Positions 26,391 to 40,598 of a stretch of 64,000 nucleotides of DNA are shown piece by piece. The stretch is from contig NC_090187.1 of assembly GCF_024679245.1 (NCBI RefSeq), positions 2,877,251 through 2,941,250 on the forward strand, in the 5' to 3' direction. The translations under genes and the position numbers were made by a program. A model generated the notes under the pieces. The model did no database searches. It was not told the DNA's origin and saw only the letters and a list, made by a program, of their open reading frames with translations. This stretch comes from Pseudorasbora parva (Eukaryota; Chordata; Actinopteri; Cypriniformes; Gobionidae). The stretch's first letter is position 1. Every line of letters starts with the position of its first letter.

Positions 26391-26521
26391 CATACACCCA
26401 CACACACAGATGATGATTCACACTGCTATGGTACAGTGAATACGGACTTGAGCTTTTGGATTTACTCCTTCTACAAAATAATGCCCTTAAAAAAAAAAAA
26501 AAAAATTCCCAAGGACAACGT

Positions 26522-26626
<105 letters not shown>

Positions 26627-26664
26627 CTGTGGCTGAATTTGTCCAGATATTAAGAAGCGAGACA

Positions 26665-28577
26665 AGAAATATTTGATGGATGCTCCTTTCTCTCCGGCCG
26701 GCCTCTTGGGTGACTCAGTTAATACAGTCGTCGAAAGATTTCAGAAGGCAAAGAAACAAGAGGCAGTGTTCTAGCGATTTCTCCCCCTAAAGCAGCGTTT
26801 CTCAAAGTGTGGGGCGCGCCCCACTGGTGGGGAATAGAGACATGACAAGTGGGGCGTGACAAACAGGAGGAAATGTGTTAATTTTTTGTGCCCATCTCTA
26901 TTAACCTTTTGAGCGGTCCCACATGGGATTTTTATTTCTATGCCCCTGAGAGTACGGACCCACATATGGGATTTAGAATGTTCAGTGACGTGACATCACT
27001 GCCAGAATTAAACGGTGGGACGCGCTTCGGCTGGCACTGAGCCAAATGCGGACGCGCTCAGCTCATACATCATGCAGTTTTCAACCACTTACTGTTTATT
27101 TTAGGTTTAATTTAATAGGTAACATTTAAATACACAAGTACAAGTAAAACAATACATTTAATGTTAGAGTTTGTAGAATACACACTAGTGGCTATGGAAG
27201 CAGCAATAACAATCCATTCAAATATAATTGGCTGACATGTTTTATTAATATCAGATACACATAGTGTAAGTAACTATAAAGTTTGCTCGATTCTTCTCCC
27301 AGTTCAACGGTCACTTACTTATTCCAGGAGAAGCTGATGAATATACGTGCTGTAAATCCAATTGACAGGACTCTGAACTGCAGTGCATTTGTTCAAACGG
27401 TTCAATAACGTAATAAAAGCGATACATCTGTCATACAGCGCTTTTTTGGTTGTGGTGAGTCACGTGATAAACATGACGCATTGCCATAGAAACATTAAGG
27501 TGAAACGTTCTAAAATAACGTTGCCTTAAAATAAAACTCACACTCTAGTCAGCTGACACTTTTAGTCAGCTAAAATATTTTGACTGTACGCATGAAAGGT
27601 TTAAATGTGATGTTAATAAAATAAATGTTAACAGGCAAACTTAAAAGCCTAGATAATGACCATTTTGTTGGGGTGATTGGGGACAGGTGGGGCTCGGAGC
27701 CCTTCCCTACCTCCAAAGTGGGGAATGGCAGAAAAAGTTTGAGAAACACTGCCCTAAAGTCTTATTCCTCTGGGGCTGCCCCAGCCGAGTGCGTCCTCCT
27801 CTTATAGAGCGCAGCAGAAAGACAGCGTGGCTGTACGGGCTCCCCCACAGAGAGACAGCTGGGGGTCCGGGCAGCGCGCTCAGCCGAGGTCTTCCCGAGG
27901 TAGGGCAGACTTAAGGTCTGTCATCATCTCTAGGAAGGCCTCGGCAAAGAAGAAGTTCTCTCTCGATGCCATCGGGGTGCCACCTATGGTGCTTCAGGGC
28001 GCGGCGGTCCCCGGCGAACGTATATCTCCATGTCCGCCCGGAAACGTAGCGGCGTGGGGATGTTCGCGCCCTCCCAGGAGGGCCCTCAGGGGGACAGTTC
28101 GGTTGCTTCCTGCCGGTACGCTGTTACAGGACACGGGGCTGACCGCCCAGGGGAATCCAGAGGCCAGCCTCGAGAGGCTGGCTCCCTTAGTAGATTTTCT
28201 GGCAGTGTGGAAACTTCTGCTGAATATCTCAGAATGGGTCCTGCTTACAATAGAAAAAGGGTACAGAATTCAATTCGGGTTACACCCACCCATGTTCAGC
28301 GGGGTTACGCCTACGAGACGCTGCGTCGCGATGCCATACTCCCGGCATGCCTGTGACCGACTTGTTCGACTCTTTCAGAAGCTAACGACCGTTTGGTCCG
28401 GGTGTGCTTTATAGCTTCCTGGTCGATGACGTCACCCGCCTATGACGTATCTCCACGCTATTGGACAGATTTCACGAGTGCTTCATGACGCAATCACGCA
28501 GAGGCGTTCCCCTAGCGTTTCGACGCAGCTCGAGTTCCCTCTCAGGGAACCATGGTTACATACGTAACCTGAGACGT
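26665..28577 (+). mobile_element. DIRS-like tyrosine-recombinase retrotransposon remnant, split by hAT
   Basis: The 5' segment (26671-26792) encodes GLLGDSVNTVVERFQKAKKQ, typical of fish DIRS gag-like proteins. After the hAT insertion the frame carries on at 27760, with stops. At 28170-28310 it reads PLVDFLAVWKLLLNISEWVL and then GYRIQFGLHPPMFSGV, the approach to the DIRS reverse transcriptase. The sequence then jumps to a terminal region with CGACGCAGCTCGAGTTCCCT and the palindrome GTTACATACGTAAC (28555-28568), seen in fish DIRS ends. Reverse transcriptase, RNase H and recombinase are deleted, so the copy is dead. Family recognition is from memory of fish DIRS1 elements. Confidence 0.75.
26793..27751. 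mobile_element. hAT-type element, 959 bp, inside DIRS
   Basis: The ends are CAGCGTTTCTCAAAGTGTGG and, from the other strand, CAGTGTTTCTCAAACTTTTT. A perfect 8-bp duplication CCCTAAAG (26785-26792, 27752-27759) flanks it. No transposase frame remains. Confidence 0.88.
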
Positions 28578-29025
28578 TCTTCACAGTTTTGTGTGGTTTC
28601 TGTTGAAGACGAAGTTCTGTGCTCATTCACATACTGTATTCCTGTGGTTTTGGGTTAATGTTGTTTAATATTTTAAGACTAACCTTATAGAGAAACATTT
28701 CTATATAGAAGCTAACTCTAAACCTTTCATTCAGTTGTCTTTTCCTGGTTTTGCTTTTGGTTTCAGTCATAACAAGCCACAGAGATTATCATTAAGAAAA
28801 GATTATATCTTTATCTCTGCCCTTCCTCTTTCGCTCTTTTCAAAAATGACTACAGTAACTCACCATAACTTACACCTAAATTCCATATATTACAGTTTTC
28901 AACATTATACTGTGCTATGAGCTCAAAACACTTTTACCACAGTGCATGATTTGTAAGCTATTACAATTTGATGGTTTCATCACATAACCAGCGTCATATG
29001 TTTGTCTTTTCAGATATAGTAAACT
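28578..29025. other. Non-genic sequence
   Basis: No gene or repeat recognised. Confidence 0.4.
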
Positions 29026-29110
29026 TGCTCGGTAGCTCAGCCGGTACAGTATTGCACTCACAATGTAAAACACAAGCCAAGAATCATGATAAAAATCTCA
29101 ACGACATAAA
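29026..29110 (+). mobile_element. tRNA-derived SINE fragment
   Basis: GGTAGCTCAGCCGGTACAGT resembles a tRNA A box and D arm. The B box is degraded (AGAATCATGAT). It is not a functional tRNA: no complete cloverleaf can be drawn. Confidence 0.45.
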
Positions 29111-29190
29111 CAATGGGAAGAGACAAACGTGGCAAAATATTTAGTGGTCAACTTAACTTAGGCCCCTCCCACTGGAGTGTTAGTGAGATT

Positions 29191-29905
29191 TTACACTGAG
29201 TCTCACAGCAGCCAATCACAGCAGTGGGCGTTTACACTGAAGTCTCACAACAGCCAATCACAGCAGTGGGCGTTTACACTGAGTCTCACAGCAGCCAATC
29301 ACAGCAGTGGGCGTTTACACTGAGTGTCACAGCAGCCAATTACAGCAGTGGGCGTTTACACTGAGTCTCACAGCAGCCAATCACAGCAGTGGGCCATTAC
29401 ACTGAAGTCTCACAGCCGCCAATCACAGCAGTGGGCTTTTACACTGAGTCTCACAGCAGCCAATCACAGCAGTGGGCGTTTACACTGAGTCTCACAGCAG
29501 CCAATCACAGCAGTGGGCGTTTACACTGAGTCTCACAGCAGCCAATCACAGCAGTGGGCGTTTACACAGAAGTCTCACAGCAGCCAATCACAGCAGTGGG
29601 CGTTTACACAGAAGTCTCACAGCAGCCAATCACAGCAGTGGGCGTTTAAACTGAGTCTCACAGCAGCCAATCACAGCAGTGGGCGTTTACACTGAGTCTC
29701 ACAGCAGCCAATCACAGCAGTGGGCGTTTACACTGAGTCTCACAGCAGCCAATCACAGCAGTGGGCGTTTACACTGAGTCTCACAGCAGCCAATCACAGC
29801 AGTGGGCGTTTACACTGAGTCTCACAGCAGCCAATCACAGCAGTGGGCGTTTACACTGAAGTCTCACAGCAGCCAATCACAGCAGTGGGCGTTTATACTG
29901 AAGTC
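29191..29905. repeat. 41-bp minisatellite with a CCAAT box per unit, about 17 copies
   Basis: Each unit contains CAGCAGCCAATCACAGCAGT then GGGCGTTTACACTGA; some have an extra AG or an altered GGGC segment. AGCCAATCA is close to the NF-Y/CCAAT consensus and recurs every 41-43 bp. Upstream (29150-29190) the sequence is a partial unit. Confidence 0.9.
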
Positions 29906-31721
29906 ATTGCAGTGTGTGCATTGTGTTGTTGAAAAATAACATTTGACCATTCCACTATAGACTGGAAAAAATAAATCTGTAAATTGAACGGAAAAAGTAC
30001 TGGCAGCTTATTACTGACATTTCCGTTAACCCTAACACAGCACGCAATGAAGTTCAAAATTCAAAATATAAATAAAACACCTGTAAAAGATCAACTCTGT
30101 CAAATTAATACAGTAAAGTGTTCCCTATTTATTTTATTTTTTTACAGATATTTTTTTAGAGTGTAAATAACAGCTTGTCATTTGTTGGAAGTAAGCCATT
30201 GTGCCATATTCACCTCAACTTTAACACATTCAATGGCTTTTCACGGGGAAGCCACTCACCATACCAGCAGCTAGAAGACTCCTCTTCCTCATGCTTCACT
30301 GGGATACGTTTATTATATTTCTCAGCCGATTTTCAAAGACGCTGCTCTGGAGCATCAGGAAGCTACTCATGTGTCATTCTGAATCATCACTACACACACA
30401 ACTTCACATTTTTATGTTTTTTTGAGACAGCTGTGGCTTTTTAAATAGTGAATTTGCTTAAATTTAGCTAATTACCTAACCATCAAGACAATTCAAATCT
30501 TATAATGTTCAGCTATTTTGACCCCTCGAAGCGTCTTAAATTACATGGCTGCTTCCACAAATGTGTTTTATCTCATGTTTGCGTTGGTCAGGTTTAGTGT
30601 AGGTGCTACACTGTTTTCAAATGCGACAGAGTATGAACCTTTTAGTGCCGATCGCCTGACATTTAAGCAACATTTAATTCCCACACTGCTGTGGCACAGA
30701 GCCTTAACAAACATTGCAATAAAACATTCCCAGACTCACGCTCATCTGTTTCAGATAAAACTGAACGCCCGCTCACTGGACACATTCACTTTGAAAGTGC
30801 TGTGAAACATTCAAGAAGCAACCGAATGTCATTTAGCAGAAATGTCACCAGAGGCACGTTTATCCACTGAGCCTGTAGGTTAGCCACTATCATCAAAAAT
30901 AAAGACTTGGGAAAATTACAGAACAATGGCGAAACCTTTTTACAATTTAATGAAGATCAAAAAATGTGTTTATGTTTTATAGCAGTAACGGGTAAAAACT
31001 CATCTCTTCCATGAGCACTTCATCTTATCACTAAAACAACAACAACAACAAAAAAAAGAATTATAATTCTTCTTCCTCTGTTTGTCTCTACTCCCTCCCT
31101 ATTTTAGCTTATGCTACTCTGAGTAATGTCCAAAACTTTGAATGTTAGTTTACCAAAAAATGAAATGTCTGTCATTAACTCCTCACCCTAATGTCATCCG
31201 TTCATCTTCACACACATTTTAAGATGTTTTATATTTAGTCTGAGAGCGTATCTAAGTGTATTCATAACCGTTTGAATCTTTATTTGAGGATTGAAAACGA
31301 ACACAGAAGCCAATGCTGAATAAAGTCGTAGTTTTTGTTATTTTTGGACCCAAATGTATTTCTGATGCTTCAAGAGACTCTAATTAACCCACTGATGTCT
31401 CATATGGACTACTGTGATGATGTTTTTATTCCCTTTCAGGACATGGACAGTATAGTGTGCATACACTTAGATACGCTCTCAGACTAAATATAAAATATCT
31501 TAAACTGTGTGTGAAGATGAACCGAGGTCTTACACACAAAGACGGCTGATTTTCTAATTTCCAGAGGGTTTACAGGCATCAATAACTTAACACAATCCCT
31601 CGAGGCAGAGCGGAGACTATCATACAGATTATATCATAAATCTGTTGCCTGATGACAGGGGTGTCCACGGACAGTAAATCACTGTTAGATACAGGTTTAG
31701 ACCACAATTTTACAGAACCGA
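29906..31721. other. Non-genic sequence with repeat fragments
   Basis: A fragment of the TTCACCCAAAAATGAAA-type MITE lies at about 31150-31260. No exon recognised. Confidence 0.4.
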
Positions 31722-32133
31722 TGTGACCCTTGACCACAAAGGGTCAATTTTTTTTAAACTGATTTTTATAGATTATCTGAAAGCTGGATAAAAAAGCTTT
31801 CCATTGATGTGTGGTTTATTTGGCCGAGATACAACTATTTGAAAATCTGGAATCTGAAGGTTCAAAAAAATCGAAATATTGAGAAAATCACATTTAAAGT
31901 TGTCCAAATTAAGTCCATAGCAATGTATATTCTAACTTTCATATTTTTATGGTAGGTTACCATATATGTAATATATACCAAAATATAATCACGGCCGTTA
32001 TCTTAACTTAATATCCTAATGATTTTTGGCTTAAGAAGAAAAATTGATCATTTTGACCCATACTATGTATTGTTGGCTATTGCCACAAATATACCCGTAA
32101 GACTTATGACAGGTTTTGTGGTCCAGGGTCACA
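31722..32133. mobile_element. MITE with TGTGACCCTTGACCACAAA ends, 412 bp
   Basis: The left end TGTGACCCTTGACCACAAA and right end TTTTGTGGTCCAGGGTCACA are inverted repeats. The inside is AT-rich and non-coding. The end sequence is a familiar one in fish genomes. The class is uncertain because no clean target duplication is visible. Confidence 0.6.
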
Positions 32134-33544
32134 TATGTGGGTCATGCGAGGTAGAACAGCCAAATTTAAAATGTGATGATCATATCCTTCACAATCCACA
32201 TCACAGTTTTGCATAAAATCAATATGGAATCATCCAAATAATGAGCCAGTGTGGGTAAGTTCACCTATAAATGAAAATCCCGTCATTAATTACTCACCTG
32301 TAAGACTTTCATTCATCTTCAGAACACAAATGAAGATGTTTTTAATGAAATCTGAGAGCTTTCATGGATAGCTACGCAACCATTTTTAAGCCTCAGAAAA
32401 TAAAGACATCTCTAAAATAATATGATTCCAGTGGTTTGACCATACGAAGCGACGTGACTGCTTGGTTTGTGCAAAAAAAAAAAACCAAACATACATAATT
32501 TACCACTTTATTTACAAAATATTTATAACGTGTTCACAAGAGCCCCTCGACATGTGTTGACGAAACAGCAGCCGATGCATGAACGTGTCTGATATTAATA
32601 TTTTCTAAATAAAGTGGTAAAAAGCACAGCACTTGCATTGCTTCATTAAAAAAAAATGAAGTGACTCCTAAACCAGTCGAATCCAAATGAAGTGACTCCT
32701 AAATGACTCCTAAACCAGGAGTCACATCGATTTCTATAATGATGTCTTTACTTCCTTTCAGGGGTTTGAAAATGGTAGTTGCATAGACTGTCAATGGAGT
32801 GAAAGAAAACTCTCAGATTTCACTAAAAAGATCTTCATTTGTGTTACAATGAATGAATATCTTACGGATTTGAAACGACAGGAGAGCAACATTTAGCTAT
32901 CCTGAATTCACAAATATGAGGTGTAGACAAATAAAAACCAAAAACAAATATGTCTGTAATTATGAGCACATTCAGAAGTAAAGCAAGAAGCAATACAACA
33001 TGCTATTTTTAACCCGAATAACTTCTAAAGAAACACTATATCCCATTCACGAGTTTGTGTGCCCATATAATCTTAGTGAAAGTGGTAAACAGATTTGGCT
33101 TGCTGTCTGCTATAGAGGGGCTCGGAGAGGATATTCTACCCGAGCTCCGATTGCCCCCCCTATAACAGGCAAATTGAATGAAATAAAATAATGAATGAAT
33201 GAATGAATGAGTCATTTATATAGCGCTTTCATATGTACTACTGTACACCCAAAGCGCTTTACACTCATGTCAGGGATCTCTCCTCAACCACCACCAATGT
33301 GGTGTACAAAAGGAGGAGCAGGGGAGGAGGAGGGATGCTTCAGGAACCAAAAAGGGGAAGAGGTAAGCTGCTGGTTTTATACCTTGGTATTAATTGAAAG
33401 ATTAGATGGGCGTACTCCTCCCGAAATTACGTTTATTAACTTCACTAATATAATTACCATTCTGTGGATCAAAACAATCTTTTGTATTTCTCACAGCACA
33501 AAATCAGTCGCTGAAGCTCAGTGACCGCTGCACAACCCCTGACC
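32134..33544. other. Non-genic sequence with MITE and SINE fragments
   Basis: About 32250-32870 is a long member of the GTTCACCTAWAAATGAAAAT family. About 33207-33300 is a minus-strand SINE/LINE tail: TATATAGCGCTTTCATATG, then a second AAAGCGCTTTACACTCATG, then CTCAACCACCACCAATGTG. No exon recognised. Confidence 0.45.
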
Positions 33545-36212
33545 CAATGACCTCAAGAAATTAAGGATCGGATTTACTAACAGTGTGCACCAGCGCAAAC
33601 CCTCTTTTGGCGTTAACAAGCTTCTGTCAGGATTTACTAAAGACACGCACTCATAAATTTACTGGTGTTTGCGCCATTATTTACCACCCAAAAAAACGTG
33701 TCTTGAACCAGACGCTAACGGGAGACTGAAATGATCCCGCTGCGTGTGTGTTCTTTAATTTGTGTGACGTCAGTTGTGTGACTGAAAATGCAATCTCATG
33801 CTAATTTGCCCTGTTCAATAAATGTGGCCTTACTACTATACGTCTTTTTGTGTTATCACATTTATAAGGTAGGGGGTGCTATTACACATCTCATTAAAGA
33901 GTACTGAATCTCCAGATCAAAACACAGGCGAAGAAGAAGCAAAAACAAGCAATCTCATAGGTAATCATATGCATATGTAAAATGATGTGATAATCAACAT
34001 TAACCAGTGTATAAATCAAAACTGCCTAATGTTACTGCATGAAATGTCGACCCAGAGCGTGCTACAGGACTGTTAGGCTTTGGGGTGAGATGGACTCCAT
34101 CTGTGTTTTTGACAGAGATGTGATTTTCTCAGCTTTTTACCCAAAATGTTGCTTATTTATGAACTTGCCCACATTCGAAAGTTGATTAAAAAAAAGAGAG
34201 CATTTTTCTGTTTAAAAGCATCTTTTGATATATTGCATTCAAATATGCATACAACTAAATATTCTGAGGATCATGCCATGGTTATTTTTATTTTTATTTT
34301 TGTGTGTGTGTGTGTGTGTGTGTGTAATGAAGTCTCACTTTAAAAATGGCTGGGTTAAAAACAACCATTTGCCAACTTAGCGCTGGGTAAATATTGGACA
34401 GAACACATGCTGGGTTAAAATAATCCAGTGGCATTTTAACCCAGCAGGCTGGGCTGTTGTGAAAACCCAAAATGTAGTCAATTTTTACCATTAATGGATT
34501 TGCTATTCTGGGTTATTCTTGCTGGGTAGTTCTTATAATTTCTCCTGTGCATTAGCCTACTGTAAAACTAGACAATCATGAAAAAACAAATGAAGAATTA
34601 AAACAATAATTTGTATTGCTTGTCAAATGGTACAACACACGTGTTAAAATTGGCAACAATGAAAACTACAAACCTAATATATTCTGTCAATTTATTCACG
34701 TCTAAATCAAACTTTTATTTTGACGGGTTGCCATGACCTTTGAGTGTCTGTATTCATGATATGACAGTTTTCTGAAATGAAACGGTAAATTCTCATGAAG
34801 TGACGGTTTATGCGTTCATGTCCTCAAATAGTGACACGGCAGAGGCAAAAAGAGCGAGTGTGGTGCGCGCTGCTGTCATTCACACAGAGACGCTAAACAT
34901 GAAGAGTCATATTTAAATAGTATTTAATATTCAAATGCGTAGTTTGATGACACAATGTGAGCGCAGTATCTTGGGACATGTGGTCTTCACCTCACAGCCG
35001 GTGGAAAATAGGACTTGGGCAGAAATCATGTTCATGGATGTGGTTATTAACGTTACTTTCACGAGTTCACACTTACATCAAATTAAATAGAGTAAGATTA
35101 TGCGTATTTGGCGTGCTGGCCGGGGGAGGGCTCCGGGCTCGGATTTTTGCCCGAACCCAGAGAATCCCCCCCCCCGTGGTAAGGATGGTCTAAAGACTGG
35201 TCTGTATTAGGTTGGTTTAGTGGAAGTCTGATAAGAGTTTTATTGAATCACAGTGAGGAGATGGGGTGGTGGAGGGATGCTAAGAAACTGTCTACTGAAG
35301 GAAGGTAAGGCAGCTGTATATATGCGCTCCACCTGATTATGATGATTGATTAGTTAAGTATGCTCCGCTCGTGTTGGATTAGGTTTAATTTGTCTGGATG
35401 TACTCCACCTGGCTTGATTAGGTTAAGTTATCAGACATGCTCCTTTGTTTAATTATCTGTTCGTGCTCCTCTCGAAATTAGTTAATAAAACTTCACGTAG
35501 TGAAGCAGAGCTGAGCCATGAGCACGGCCGCTGGAGCGATTGTTATACAAACACACGGCTCGCGAGTACCGGGACTTTTATTATGACGGGACGGGACACA
35601 GGGCGCCCGCACTTCCTCTTTTTCCGGTCATGATTATAAGGTAAAGCAGCTCTGTTTATCATATTAGATACATTTAAGTGTGTTTAAAATGATGTTATGA
35701 CGTTACTCTGTGCGTTTGGCGCTGCTGTGACATGTTCACACTGCTAAGAGGAAAGCGCTTCTGCAGAATAAAACCGAGGGTAGCGCAGATATGACGCGAT
35801 TGACAGGCGACTCCCTCAAACGCTATGCTGACACGTCCCTGTCCTTATTTAAAATAGCAATTTTCTCACAATTTACAATAGTTGGAAACATCTGGGATAT
35901 TGTAAGTACTCAACTGAACAAAATATATAACACCGGCCTAGTGGTTTTTGGATTTTTTTACTGCAAAAATACTACATAGTGCACGAAAACATATGAACTT
36001 ATCTTAAAACATCTGCAACCAGTGGCTTTGCCTTTTGCATTGTCCTTTCAAAATGACAGTTTGGGAACGAATTTCAACATCAAGGCGAAAGCATGTGAAA
36101 CAACTAAGTGCAGGGTAGAATCAACCAAGCATTACGACCCAGCAGGTTTAACCCAACGACTGGAAATTTGAAACTACCCAACGGTGTTCAAATAAACCAA
36201 CAAAAATGACCC
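33545..36212. other. Non-genic sequence with repeat fragments
   Basis: A short (GT)n lies at 34302-34325. GGGTTAAAA/TTTTAACCC fragments of the MITE family at 47.2 kb lie near 34340-34530 and 36115-36200. A GC-rich block at 35100-35180 (GGGCTCGGATTTTTGCCCGA) resembles one at 33119-33165 and suggests another shared repeat. No gene supported. Confidence 0.4.
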
Positions 36213-36592
36213 ACACTGTAAACATTTTTTGTTGGTTTAACTTAAAAAAGAAAGTAACCTGGATGCCTTAAAATTTAGAGTTTATTGAAATTAAAAATTT
36301 GATTTGATACAATGAAGGAAATTTGTTTAATAAATAGAAACTCAAAATATTATTGTATCTGAACCACATAAAAATGTGATAAATCATGCAAATAGCACTA
36401 TTTGGCATGTTTCACTGCGTCATCAGAAATAAAACACACACAATTACCCACTACAAAATCTTTTAATAATATTTTAATAAAGGTTGTTGAATCTTAAAAA
36501 AATTTCACCGTATTAACTCAAATTTTTAATTTAAATGAACTCAAAATTAAGGCAACCAGGTAACTTTTTTTCTAAATATTTTTTTATAGTGC
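36213..36592 (-). mobile_element. 380-bp MITE, inverted copy of 46607-46984
   Basis: The whole element is the reverse complement of the 378-bp element at 46607-46984. Shared blocks include TTTGTTTAATAAATAGAAAC and TCTTTTAATAATATTTTAAT. The ends are CACTGTAAA-like on one side and ATATTTTTTTATAGTG on the other. Confidence 0.75.
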
Positions 36593-36784
36593 AACAGTCT
36601 TAACTCTCATTATTCAGAGTTTAACGAATATTTTTGTCCATGCAATTAAAATAAGTCCCTTTGCACTTCTTTAAGTTGCACAAAAAGAATCCAGGCTTCG
36701 ATATGACACTGAGTAGATTCGTTTAATATTTGCACAAACTGTCCCTTTAAAAACCTGAAATCTCTTGAGGAACTCATTACTCAC

Positions 36785-36960
36785 CACACATTGTACCAGT
36801 GGGAAAGCAGAAACTTCCCGTCCTGTTTTTTATTCCGGAGTTGCATCCATCCCTGCAGGACCTGAGAGAACTTGTGGAAGCCCCACGCGGCTCTGGTCCC
36901 GATCCTGGCTCTGGTCCTTTCTTCCGTCTGGTCCAGTTCTGTCGCTCCTCTTACCTCCCT
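36785..36960 (-). other. Candidate minus-strand exon of unknown gene
   Basis: A minus-strand open frame without ATG ends GKFLLSHWYNVW exactly at a strong donor, GTGAGT (36784-36779). Another donor-like GTAAGA lies near 36958. Upstream on the same strand (37085) is an acceptor-like CTATCTCTTCACAG. I recognise no protein family. It could be an upstream exon of the minus-strand TUNAR transcript, an unrelated gene, or chance. Confidence 0.25.
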
Positions 36961-37586
36961 CTGGGTCTCAAACAGCCCCTCACCGCTCAGACTCAAGCTC
37001 TGATTGCGCCTAGAAACTCAAGTGCAGTTACTACAGGCTTAAGTGATGAATCTGGAGGTGTTATTTCTTCTGTGAAGAGATAGAGAACAAGAAACATGGC
37101 TAGGTTCATTAATCTTTCACTGAAACTGAGTTCGACTGTCCGGCTGTCCTCATGGATGCGTCGAGTGTGTTGTCCAGCTGGTCCCTCTTTCAGAATCCGT
37201 CTCTGAGAGTTACGAGACGTCCTCTGTGTTGCTACGGCTGGACGTCCCGGTCCGAGAATGGAAGAACGGTCCACTTTCAATGGGAAAGTAAATCAAGTAA
37301 AAGGAAGAACAGATAAGGACAAGTTCAAAGGTGAGATGCCAAAAAGCCATGCACTTAGTTTCAGGAGAGATCAGGAAGGATGTTGGGAGGAGAGTCAAAT
37401 TTTGCTCGGGCTTTAAATATTGAAATCCCACCGGACAAAACATCCAAAGGGAATCTCAGCATCCGCAATCAACCTCCGGGAGAAGTTCTGAATTTGTCTC
37501 CTGTCTCAAAATCTTTTCAGGATTTTTTTCCGCCTTCATATTTCGTCTGGCGTCTTCCCGAGCTCTGTGTCGCTCAGAGCCGCTCA

Positions 37587-38504
<918 letters not shown>

Positions 38505-38551
38505 GAGGAGGAGGAGGAGGAGGAGGAGGAGGAGGAGGAGGAGGAGGAGGC
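38505..38551. repeat. (GGA)n microsatellite
   Basis: About 15 GGA/GAG triplets. Confidence 0.95.
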
Positions 38552-40598
38552 AGAGTCATTTTATTTTTAGAGGAAAGGCTGATGAAATATTCACAGGCTG
38601 CAATGCAAGACGTTGCAATGTGAGCATGTCTTGCCCAAAACGTGCCATATACGATATGACATCTCAAACTGTATAAAGTGTCCACATGAGTCAGAAGAAA
38701 TTAAGCAGAAACTTAAGCAGAAATTACCAATTCATTACCAATTCATTCATTCATTTTTTTGGCGAGTGACATTTCATACTGTACAAAACGTACAAATTAA
38801 CCTTGAACTAAATGACTTATACGTGAGTTTCAAGATAAAGAGATGAAGTCAAAACTATAACTGGCAACAAGTCATGAGATAAAAAAGTTGTAACATCATA
38901 ACTATCATCAAAACTTACACAAATATAATTATGAGTAATAATGTAATAATAATTATAATAATTATCAATAATAATGAAATAAAAAGTCAAAATTATAGAA
39001 ATATTTACAAAAATAGTCATGATATAAAATGTGATGGTTATGATTTAGTATGTCATAATTTTTTACCTAAATTATATATATATATAATATAGTTTTTTAT
39101 TTTATTTTATTATTTATATAAAAATGTTACGTTTTTTAAGTTTTTTATTTTTAAAAATAATCCCTTACACTTTGATCACGTGAGTGAGTGCACACATCTT
39201 AATGTTGAAAATAGTTTTCAATATTTTTCAAGGTAAAAAAAACTTTTTTTATTATTATTTTTTTTTACAGAAACTATTAATTTATAAATATAATTTTGTT
39301 TCTGGAGAGTCACATCACATTTTTCATACTGTACAAATTAACCTTGAACTAACCTAAGACTTGCATGAGTTGCCATATCGTCATAATTGACAAAAAATGT
39401 CATGAGATAAAAAAAAAAGTTATGACATAATAATTATGAGATAAAAAAATCAAAATTAACAAAAATAGTCATGATATAAAACGTTATATGTATGACTTAG
39501 TATGTCATAATTTTGACTTTTTATCTTCCTTACCTTTTGAACATCTTAATCATGTTCAAAATAGTTTTCAAAGTTAAAAAAAAGTATTTTGTACAGAAAT
39601 TATTAATTCATAATTAGTTTCTGGGGAGTCACATCACATTATGTTTCATACTGTACCTTAAACCTGAACCTTTTTATGATTCTTGTTTTTGCATTTTGGT
39701 TGCACCACATAAAGTTTTTAAACATTGATAAGCAGTGAAACAATTTTTCTAATAAATCATAAAAGACTATGCTAAACTAATGAGGAACATTAAGCCTAGT
39801 GTCGACATTGATATTAAGACAATTGTTTCATGTGGACATTCATTTTGTTTAGTCATATTCATCGACTCATGGTGTATATGACTTTCCCGTCATGATATGA
39901 TACATTTTTAACGGTATTAATCTAATACATTCATAAACATGAGCTCTAGTTCATAAAAAGTGAAAGACTTTAACGTGCAGAGACCTTATTTATGATCAAT
40001 TTTTAATCCGGAAGATCTAAAAATGACTGAAGTGGTTTCCAACTAAAAACCTGAAGGCCGATCTGACAGAATCAGGTGGACGATGCGTCTCAGAAAGTTA
40101 AAGTCAGTCATAATTCATAAAGCCATTCATTACAGAGACATTTAGCTCAGTTAGCATGGAAGCCCATTTCTGCCACATTAGAAAAAGCTGCTTTGGTAAA
40201 TCGTAATCATGAGATAAAGCGCCTATAATTATGAAAAAAGTCAAAATGATTAACAAAATTATAATCAAAATTGACCAAATTAGTCATGAGCTAAAAAAGT
40301 GAATTATGACTGTCATAAGTATGAGATACAACTTTTATAATAAGTGCTTAAACTGTCAACATTAAGAAATAATAACTCATAATTATGATAAAAATATATA
40401 ATGACATCATAATTATGAGATACTATGACAAGAAAAGTCAAACTTAAGAGATCATGATAAGGAGATAAAAAGTCAAAATTATATTCAAAATTGGCAAAAA
40501 ATAGTCATGCGATAAAAAAGTTAATTGTGAAATGGTCATACTTATGAGACAAAAAGATATTATGAGAGTCAATAATGAGATAAAAAGTCAAAACTATA

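Noticed and set aside
27827..28414. Independent 195-codon gene
   Set aside because: It is the decayed gag/reverse transcriptase approach of the DIRS element.
29026..29060. tRNA gene
   Set aside because: Only the D-arm side is tRNA-like; no anticodon arm or acceptor pairing, so it is a SINE fragment.
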